Positions 6,874-13,167 of a stretch of DNA of 13,167 bases are shown piece by piece. The notes beneath the pieces are model-generated. The model did not search any database and had not been told where the DNA came from. It saw only the letters and a list, made by a program, of their open reading frames with translations. Each line of letters starts with the position of its first letter. Positions within the stretch are counted from its first letter, which is position 1. Source of the DNA: Pelagophyceae sp. CCMP2097 (lineage: Eukaryota; Sar; Pelagophyceae). Made by a program: the position numbers and the translations under genes. The stretch lies in NCBI GenBank assembly GCA_026770575.1, contig MU657224.1:1-13167 (forward strand). The letters are read 5' to 3'.

Positions 6874-9800
6874 TTATGGTGTTTCTGCGGGGTCGTCGTC
6901 GTAGGAGATGCGGCCGAGGATGTCCGCGCCGTTTGCGACGCAGCCGACCTTGACCCAGTCCTGGAGCGTTTGCAGGACGTCGCTTGGCGCCATGACAGTG
7001 GGGATTGTTAACGGCATCTGGGGATCCGCCATCATGGGCATCTGGCCAGGGCCTAGCTGGGTCCATCAAGCACAGAATTCAAATCGACCAAGGGGATTAA
7101 TTCAAATCGACCAAGGGGATTGCAATTCGAGGGCATTGCAATTCGAGGCCCCGGGAGAGCCTCTTCTCCAATCCGGTCGAGGGGGTCCGCTTCTCGACCG
7201 CTTCTCGACGCGGTCCAGCGCCGTTGTTCACGACAACAAGCGCAGATGCGCCAAGCTTCTGCGCGATCATCGCCTGCAATGTGGACGGTGCGACGACTCG
7301 CTTGAAACACGAAGCACTCTGGATCAGACGACTCGGCACCCGGCCGTTTGGGCTCGAGCTTCAAACGAGTCCAGAAGACTCACCTTGTCTCCAAAGCTGC
7401 ACCCCCCTCCTCGTTCGACGATGGCAATCGCGCCGGCGAGGCGGCGCTCGACGCCGGCGAGCTGGCAGAGGTGCTCCGGCACGGAGGCGACGACCGGGAG
7501 GGCGAGGTCCGGGGCCTACGTCGAGGCTTTTATGCTCTCGTCGCTCCCCGGAGGCCTTATCGCACCGCTTCACCGAAGAATGCGACGGCGTGCTTGAACG
7601 ACGCCGTGTGCCCTCTGCATTGGAGGAGTAAAGTGCCCGTGAGAGTCGGTTTCTCGTCGCCGGAGAAATCCATGCGTCCAACTCTTTCAGGCGGCGGTTT
7701 AAACTTCGGGACGAGGTCCGGGCACGCCTGGCGCGGCCCGAACCAGGCCAAGACACCCTTTGGGAACTGCGGCACGGACCGCGATAAGAGGATACCAAGC
7801 GACTGTGAAAGCATACCAACCGGATTTTCCAAGTCGTCCGTCTTGATACCCCCGCCGGGCATGGGCGCAAAGCCCGCAGCGTTGTTGTAGATGAGGAGGC
7901 CCGCCGCAGAGTCTTTCAAAGCTTTGGCCTTGTCGACGAAGGTGCATTTGCCGCGGACCGTCAGCGCCAACCTGCAAGAGCCTTTCCTCCGGTTGACGTA
8001 TGCAGCCCCCCCGGGCGTCTGGCGCAGCACTCAAGAATGGCGAATCGAGACGACGTGGTGTGTAAACAGAGAGGCAACGCACGGCTTCACGGCATCGGTG
8101 CCGTCGTCCTTGTCCAAGCCCGAAGTGAAGAGCGAGACTCGGTCCGCGTCCTACGCCGCCGTTACACCCCAAGCATGACGGGCACACGAAGCACGGACCT
8201 TGGTTTTGTCGTAGAGGACACCGTTACATCCGTCCAATGGGTCTGCCAGAAGAAGCTGCTGCGGCCGGCAATCCTCGACGGCGCGGAAGAGCGGCGCCTA
8301 AGCGTGATATCGAGGCCCGGACGGTCCGGCCCAGACGGGAAAGGAGTTGCCTCCGACCGGAAAGTTTCCTGAAACTTTTTTGAAACAGCAATTGTCAAAC
8401 GGACTTGCCCATTGGATTTGTTGGGAAAGTCAGTCCCCCTTAGGGGACTTGGGCAAACGCCCGTCTTGACGCACCCAGTCCGCGGCGACGGCCTCGTACT
8501 CGCCACGAAGCACGTCGGGAAACGTGATCCTCAGGACGTGCGCCGACGAAGACCCGCGGCCCGCCGTCGTAGGGGCCTAGCAAAGCGACGGTTGGAAAAG
8601 CACCCCCCGTTTTTACCAATGTGTCTTCCCCGGCGCCCCCGGGTGCTCCCACGCCGCGCGCGACTCTGGTTGCACCGTCGCGACCGGTTAAACGACCGTA
8701 CAACCCGACGCGGGTCGGCACGAGCGTCACTGCTTCGACTGCGGGTCTCTTGCGCCTCAACACCATTGTGCGTGGCCAGCCGGCGGTCTTTAAATGCTCG
8801 AGGACGCCGTGCGCGCCGAGCGCGGTGGTGTTGGCGTGGATGCGCTTGGTCCCGTCGCCTGCGCCATTTACGGGACATGTGCCCAACCATCGATCGAGCC
8901 CTCTCCACAAAAGGCGCACCGTCCTTGGACGTGTACCGGAGCTCTACAAGCTCGTCTCCGACGGCGACGGTGGCGTGCGCGGCGTGGCCCGTGGCCGAGA
9001 CGACGTTGACGGTTGCGGGTTTTCTGCCGCTGACATCAAAGGACATACCCAGAGGCCTACGGGGCAGCGTACTTTGGGCCCCGACGACATGCCCAAAGGC
9101 CTACGAGGGCCCGAAAAGGCCCAAAGGCCAGCGTACGAGTGCCCGAAAGAGACGCACCCTCTGTCTACCGGGAAGGTCGCCTCGAAGATGACGAAGAGCT
9201 GCGCGTCCTCGCCCCGCGAGGCCATCCAGCCTCGCGTCTCCTCGCCCCAGCGGCCCTCCGCCGACTTTAAAGCCGCCGCCGCCGAAACCTTTTCCGCCTC
9301 AAGCTTGTCCAACGCCAAACGTTCTTTTTCCACGCTCGCCAGGCGCAACGCCTACGTCCGTCGACCCTTGCGCGTCGTCTCCTTCCGTGGGCCGAAAACT
9401 CCGTGGAAACTCGTGGAAAACGGACCTCGAGGGCCTGTTTCGCCTTGTCCTCGTCGCTGCGCTTGGCCTGGAGCTCGGCGGCGCGGATCTTTGCCTTGGC
9501 GGCGTCGACCCTGGACCGCTCCAACACCAAGACTGCTTCGGCCTCTTCTTCGATACGCAGGCGCTCGGCCGCTTCCACGACAAGACGGGCTTCGTCCAGT
9601 TTTCGCTGCAACTCTGCGGCTTTGCTCAGAGCGGCGGCGGCGGCGAGTGCGTGCATCTCGGCCAACGATTTGAATTCGGCCACCTTTTTCTTCTCAAGCG
9701 CTTCGACTGCGCGGTCCACAAGCTTGCGGTCTCGGCCGCCGGCCGCCGCGGGCGCAAACGCCACTGGGGCGTTGGCGAGAGGCTCGAAGCGGACGACCAT

Positions 9801-10073
9801 CCAACCTTTCAAACCAAAAGACTCGCCCGCTCCGTCTCCGTCTCCGTCCGCGGCGTCGTCGACCACGGGAAAAACGTAGCTCTCCGACGCCTTTTGGAAG
9901 TTGGAGTCGAGTCGCCAGGCCTCTACGGCATTGGCGAGCGTGCCGTTGAAGACCTTTGCCTTGGCGGCCCCAACGACCACGTCCCCGTGCGACGGCGAAT
10001 CGCATGAAGAACCGGGCTCCAGCAGCGCAGATCCGGAAATGCCTAGAGGGTCGGTGGAAGCGTCCGTTTCCAT
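6874..10073 (-). CDS. Coiled-coil, PDZ and twin PA-domain protein (12 exons)
   Basis: Likely a scaffold or adaptor; no catalytic domain is visible. Exons in transcription order: 10073-9426, 9351-9158, 9056-8920, 8858-8617, 8576-8471, 8368-8337, 8297-8199, 8150-8068, 7971-7566, 7515-7384, 7273-7199, 7041-6874 (773 aa). Residues 1-110 are acidic and low-complexity. Residues 116-252 are a charged Ala/Glu/Lys coiled coil. The PDZ domain spans about 265-362: FEATFPVDRGPLGMSF (carboxylate-binding loop), VAVGDELVEL, and a final helix/strand ending TMVLRRKR. PA domain 1 is about 420-575: LRITFPDVLRGEYEA, LADPLDGC, VRGKCTFVDKAKAL, GLLIYNN. PA domain 2 is about 640-755: ALPVVASVPEHLC, GAIAIVERGGGCSF, GASALVVVNN, IPTVMAPSDV. 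PA domains normally sit in secreted or luminal proteins, yet no signal peptide is seen. Exons 5, 6 and 8 have the least certain borders. Domain calls are firm. Confidence 0.78.
7042..7198 (-). repeat. Intron 11 carrying three tandem duplications
   Basis: This is the predicted last intron of the PDZ-PA gene, donor GTCGAG and acceptor GCCAG. It holds a perfect 23-bp tandem repeat (7076-7098 and 7099-7121; core TTCAAATCGACCAAGGGG). A 14-bp repeat ATTGCAATTCGAGG follows (7119-7132 and 7135-7148). A 10-bp repeat GCTTCTCGAC (7189-7198 and 7200-7209) straddles the donor, because its second copy lies in exon 11. Confidence 0.8.
9042..9108 (-). repeat. Duplicated 3' splice site at the PDZ exon
   Basis: A 23-bp unit occurs at 9042-9064 and 9086-9108 (three mismatches). 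On the minus strand both copies read CGTAG|G then CCT-TTG/CTG-GG, i.e. an acceptor followed by codons for PLGM. Only the downstream copy (acceptor ending at 9057) continues into the PDZ domain. Use of the upstream copy (ending at 9101) stays open but gives unrelated sequence. Confidence 0.8.
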
Positions 10074-10100
10074 ATTGTGGCGTCCGTTTCCATCGTATGG
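10061..10100 (-). repeat. 20-bp tandem duplication covering the start codon
   Basis: Two abutting 20-bp units (10061-10080 and 10081-10100) share the perfect 13-mer CGTCCGTTTCCAT, which on the minus strand is ATGGAAACGGACG. The duplication therefore creates two ATGs, at 10093 and 10073. Since 20 is not a multiple of three they are in different frames. Only 10073 opens the long coding frame; 10093 opens a 16-codon frame. Confidence 0.85.
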
Positions 10101-10499
10101 GACGCACCGACGAGTGTGTATGGAGAGAGGCCATGAACGTTGTCCTCTGCGACTTTCAACCTTGGCGCTTCGCCTCCGCCCGGCGGGAACGCGACGCCGC
10201 GCCGCAAAGCGCAGGGGCCCTGCGCCGCCGCAAAAGCGACGACCATCCATCGAACGACCATCGTCGCGCCGCAGCCGCGACCTTTGCAAGACTGTGGAAA
10301 ACCCGCCCACGGAGTTTTCGGCGAACGGTTACGGACCCGGCGGCCCGGCAGCGGGAATCGTGAGTGAGGAGTGAAAGACTGCCCGGTTGGCGGCCGTGGT
10401 CGACGGCGCTCGGGACAGATCATATCAAAAGGTGTCGGTTTCCGGACTGACGACTCCGTCGACTCCCTCGTGTCGGCGGTCCTCGCCCTCCGCGATCTC
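10074..10499. promoter_or_regulatory. Probable divergent promoter region
   Basis: This interval separates the minus-strand PDZ-PA start (10073) from the plus-strand glycosyltransferase start (10500) and so should hold both promoters and 5' UTRs. It is GC-rich, with overlapping open frames that lack a consistent coding signature. I see no TATA box or repeated operator-like site apart from the 20-bp duplication at the minus-strand start. Confidence 0.4.
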
Positions 10500-11900
10500 A
10501 TGCGCCTCGCGGTCCTCCTCTACGCGGCGCTGGCGCGCGCGTCGGTCGGCGACGAACGCAGCGCGTGGGCCGTCTGACATCACTCCGGCGTCCTGAAGCC
10601 TCGGGCGGCCACCGCGACGGCCTCGCGGCCTTGCGGAGGCCTCTTTCCGCGGCTAGGAGGCGTACCGCGCGTCGACCCAAAGCGGCACGTGGCTCGACGG
10701 CATGGGCCCCGTGGACTGCTTTTGCACCTTTCGCTTCCGCCTCGGCCTCTCGCCGTCGGGATCCACGGCGGGGCCCCTGCTCTCGTTCCAGTTCCGAGAC
10801 GGCCAGCGGTGCGTATGTTCCGTCGGAGAGAACACGCTGAAGCGTCGCAGTCGATGACTCGTCGACTCTTGGACGGCAGGTTTGAGGCCACTCCGCACGG
10901 CCCGCGGCACTCAAAGTTCGACGCCATTCCGGCGCTCTGCGAGTACGCCGGCGACGAAGCGCCGTGAGTCCGGACGGTGCAAACGACGTGGCCCGAAAGT
11001 GTCGAAAGAGGGCTTCGTCGGCCCCGAAAGTGCATCGTCGGCCTCGAAAGTGTCTCAAGACGGTGCAATCGTTCTCTACGCTCTTTTCAGATAGCATCTA
11101 GGGCCGCCGGCTCCGTTGCCCCTGCGCAGCTCATGGTGGCCAACTCCGTCGAGTATTTATTTTTACAATGGCCCAACTTCCTCAACCGCATCCTTTTCGC
11201 AAACGCTGCCAAAGAAAGGACGTTCATCTGGATCGGCGAACTGCCCGCGAAACTGGCGACGACGGTCGGCGACGCCTGCGAATCTTCGAGGCAGTGGGCC
11301 GAGGTCGCCGGGTTGATGGGCGTCGAGGCGCGAAGAGCGCTGGGCGTCGAGGCGCCGCGGGCGAGACGAGGGCTGTCTCAGTCCGACTCGCAAAACGGCG
11401 GCGCGCGGTCGCTGCGCTCGGTGTACTACGACCGCGGCGACGGTTTGAACGCGTCGAAGACGCATTCGAACCACTACAACAAGATGCTGGGGAGCACTCT
11501 GTTGTTGAAGCATCCGTGGGTCGACGGCGTCTTCTACTGCGACTTGGACTCGTACTACTCTCGGCAAAGTCTGACGAGCCCGGCCAAGCACCGTCTGTTG
11601 CACGACGGTGGGAGGTGGGACGTGGCCTTTCGCGGCATGTCGGTCCAGAAACCGTTTTGGCTCGTCAAGGGGTCCAAGTACTACGCCCGAAAGTCGGACC
11701 TCGCCGAGGCCTTCTTCGGCAACTGGATCGAGCAACGATGCGGCTTCAAGGACCAGTGGTCGCTGTGGCACACCGTTCTGCAGAGCGTCCGGGCCGCGGG
11801 ATGCGTGCAATATCGGGACGAGATGCTCTCGGTGACCAGTTTCGAGGCCATGAAGTCAGGAACCAAGTCCAAAGGCTGCGCCGAGTCGGGCCAACGATGA
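10500..11900 (+). CDS. Secreted/Golgi GT-A glycosyltransferase-like protein (4 exons)
   Basis: Probably transfers a sugar from a nucleotide donor in the secretory pathway; donor and acceptor cannot be told. Exon model: 10500-10571, 10657-10812, 10851-10963, 11102-11900 (379 aa). ATG 10500 starts a signal peptide or signal anchor (MRLAVLLYAALARA). The C-terminal 265 residues look like a nucleotide-sugar transferase: QLMVANSVEYLFLQWPNFLN, NHYNKMLGSTLLLKH, then a hydrophobic strand ending in the metal-binding DxD (FYCDLDSYYS, Asp 261 and 263), and a later KDQWSLWHTVL (330-340) typical of the acceptor-side region. Introns 2 (GTATGT…CAG, 38 nt) and 3 (GTGAGT…TAG, 138 nt) are well supported, since each restores the frame; intron 1 (donor GTCTGA) is weak. 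A better-looking CAG lies at 11090 but would break the frame. The C-terminus may extend further through more exons. Confidence 0.7.
10813..10850 (+). other. 38-nt intron in the glycosyltransferase gene
   Basis: A strong GTATGT donor follows DGQRC and a CAG acceptor precedes SMTRRLLDG. Length 38 (2 mod 3) is exactly what is needed to move from the exon 2 frame to the exon 3 frame; reading through instead hits TGA at 10855-10857. Confidence 0.65.
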
Positions 11901-12345
11901 GACGGCACTCGAATCGACGCCAGAGGCAACGTGGCCCTATTACGGGGTGGAGATGCGCGACTGATCTTCGCACCGTAGGCTGTGGCCGCACCTCGCTGGA
12001 ACAATGCCGTCTCTGCTGCACAAGTGCCCGGCACTCCGCTTCTCCTCGAGTGTCGGCCTGGAGCAGCCGACGCATCGGAGCGTTGCCACGAACCACACGA
12101 GTTTGAAGGGTTTGCTCCAGTTCGACTACACCCCGAATTCGCAGCGCAGGCCCATCGAGGCGGAACCGACGATTGCGGGCAAGGTCAGATCCCTCTTCGT
12201 CGCAAACCTCTTCGACTACGACGTCTCCGCTCCAAGACCAAAGGGCAAAGACGTCGAGCCAGAGGCGCGCGGATCGCCGCCGGGCAAAGCGGCCGTGCTC
12301 AAAATCCTCTCGCTCGACACACTCGACGCCAACAAGCTCTACTAG
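11850..12345 (+). CDS. Coding exon(s) downstream of the glycosyltransferase
   Basis: I do not recognise the family. From about 11979 to the TAG at 12343-12345 one frame has strong G/C third-position bias. It contains SSVGLEQPTHRSVATNHTSL and KVRSLFVANLFDYDV, and ends LKILSLDTLDANKLY. An upstream piece in the same frame (about 11890-11964, containing TPEATWPYYGVEMRD) also looks coding but ends in TGA. A TAG acceptor at 11978 could start the last exon. This may be the true C-terminus of the glycosyltransferase, reached through one or two small introns near 11830-11980, or the 3' exon of a separate gene. There is no signal peptide and no membrane segment. The start given is only the left limit of the candidate exons. 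Confidence 0.45.
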
Positions 12346-13167
12346 ATATTCCGAACAAGGCCCCTCTTGAAGAGAGCCTTTCTTTGAGAATGTGGGCAGT
12401 TGCAACGATCCAGGGCCTTTCGCCATTGCGCACCACTGGGGCCCCCTCCGAGCGTGTTTGGGGGCTTATAGGGCGGGTCTGGGGCAGGGCTGGGCCCCGC
12501 CAAAGCGGCTGCGTCTCCGGCGCCCGACTTGGGGCTGCAGAAGACCACTGTCGAATTAGATTATCACCGGAAATCTATTAACTATTTTTGGCTCGTGAAG
12601 GCGGCTGGCGCTGCGCCGGCCACTCCCGCGAGACGCCCTGGGCGCGCTTGTTTGGCTTTTTCGTCAACTGCCTTATTTTGGCGAGTCTCTGCGAAAGCTT
12701 CTTAATTTAGTAGTTAATCAAGTCCAAACCTTAGGGCACAAATCAAAAGTCGATGAAGGCGCCAATGAGTTCCCGGCCAATTGAGACAGACGTTAGGGGC
12801 ACTGTGCCCGAACGTTATGTCCAAATTGGCCGGCAATTCCTTGCCTCCAAAGTAGGCTACTAAAATTTCGCGGTTTGAGGCGTATCTTCTTCGCGCGCTG
12901 GTCTCCGAGGCGCCAACTAATACGACTGGAGGGGGCGGCAAGAGCGCACGCGCTAAAAAAAGTTATCTTCGGCGATTTATGTTGTGCAAATTTGACAGTG
13001 GATGCGCGCGTCGTGGACGAGCAGGACGTGGACGAGCAGAGAACGAGCAGGGCGTGCAGAGAAGAAGACAAGGCGCTCCGGGGGTTCCCCCCCGGCACCC
13101 GCGAGAGTCCTGGGCCTGCTGCGTTTCCAAGCGGCGCGCGGCGCCGACGAGCGTGCCGACGATGGTG
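12346..13167. other. Right edge, no supported gene
   Basis: 12346-12540 is GC-rich without a convincing frame. 12541-12960 is mixed with A/T-rich patches and holds a palindrome. From about 13000 a plus-strand frame containing VDARVVDEQDVDEQRT is open to the window edge, and an ATG at 13162 could begin a gene. There is too little sequence to call either. Confidence 0.4.
12773..12833. repeat. Imperfect 61-bp palindrome
   Basis: CCGGCCAATT on the left and AATTGGCCGG on the right bracket further pairing blocks (ACGTT/AACGT, GGGGCAC/GTGCCC) around a central T. Several mismatches and a one-base bulge interrupt the stem. It could be an RNA hairpin, a terminator-like element or a small inverted-repeat remnant. 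Confidence 0.7.

Noticed and set aside
7361..7870. Alternative minus-strand frame of about 170 codons across the PA region.
   Set aside because: It is a shadow frame; the PA motifs VRGKCTF, GLLIYNN and ERGGGCSF lie in other frames that connect through well-formed splice sites.
11081..11090. CTCTTTTCAG as the 3' splice site of glycosyltransferase intron 3.
   Set aside because: It looks textbook, but with the GTGAGT donor at 10964 it gives an immediate in-frame stop. The TAG at 11101 restores the transferase frame.
10498..11097. Minus-strand open frame of about 200 codons opposite glycosyltransferase exons 1-3.
   Set aside because: Its composition is Arg/Ala-rich and low complexity, with no domain. 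The plus-strand exons join in phase into a signal peptide plus a transferase domain.

Overview
The window reads as nuclear DNA of a GC-rich microbial eukaryote, most likely an alga. Stramenopile or haptophyte algae fit best, but this is inference from gene content and style. Three reading-frame sets only make sense as spliced genes. Their exons have strongly GC-biased third positions. The introns I can place are short (about 38 to 157 nt). They use GT donors (GTGAGT, GTGCGN, GTCCGT, GTATGT) and CAG or, very often, TAG acceptors, with CGTAG|G recurring. No prokaryotic operon, CRISPR array or rRNA gene is visible.

Positions 1-3765 are repeat-rich and gene-poor. They hold remains of a frameshifted minus-strand coding sequence (about 430-710), a short zinc-knuckle reading frame (899-1075), a degenerate minisatellite (1101-1417) and a foldback element of about 1.06 kb (1431-2490). 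One arm of the foldback is interrupted by a 199-bp element with 25-bp terminal inverted repeats and TA flanks. A truncated copy of that small element abuts the foldback's right end. From 2605 to 3765 I see no convincing gene.

Positions 3766-6720 (+) encode an MscS/MSL-type mechanosensitive channel in five exons (857 aa in my model). Positions 10073-6874 (-) encode a protein of about 773 aa in twelve exons: acidic N-terminus, long coiled coil, PDZ domain and two protease-associated (PA) domains, with no protease domain or signal peptide seen. The two genes converge, with about 150 bp between their stops. Positions 10500-11900 (+) encode a secreted or Golgi-type GT-A glycosyltransferase-like protein (signal peptide, DxD motif) in four exons. 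It is divergent from the PDZ-PA gene across about 430 bp. A further coding stretch to 12345 may be its 3' continuation or a separate gene. From 12346 to the end I see only an imperfect palindrome and possibly the start of another gene.

Nothing shows that the three genes share a pathway; their adjacency looks incidental. The striking shared property is the abundance of short tandem duplications (10-40 bp) in introns, UTRs, a start-codon region and one exon. Some of them touch splice sites, a start codon or a stop codon. All exon models were built by eye and need transcript support.
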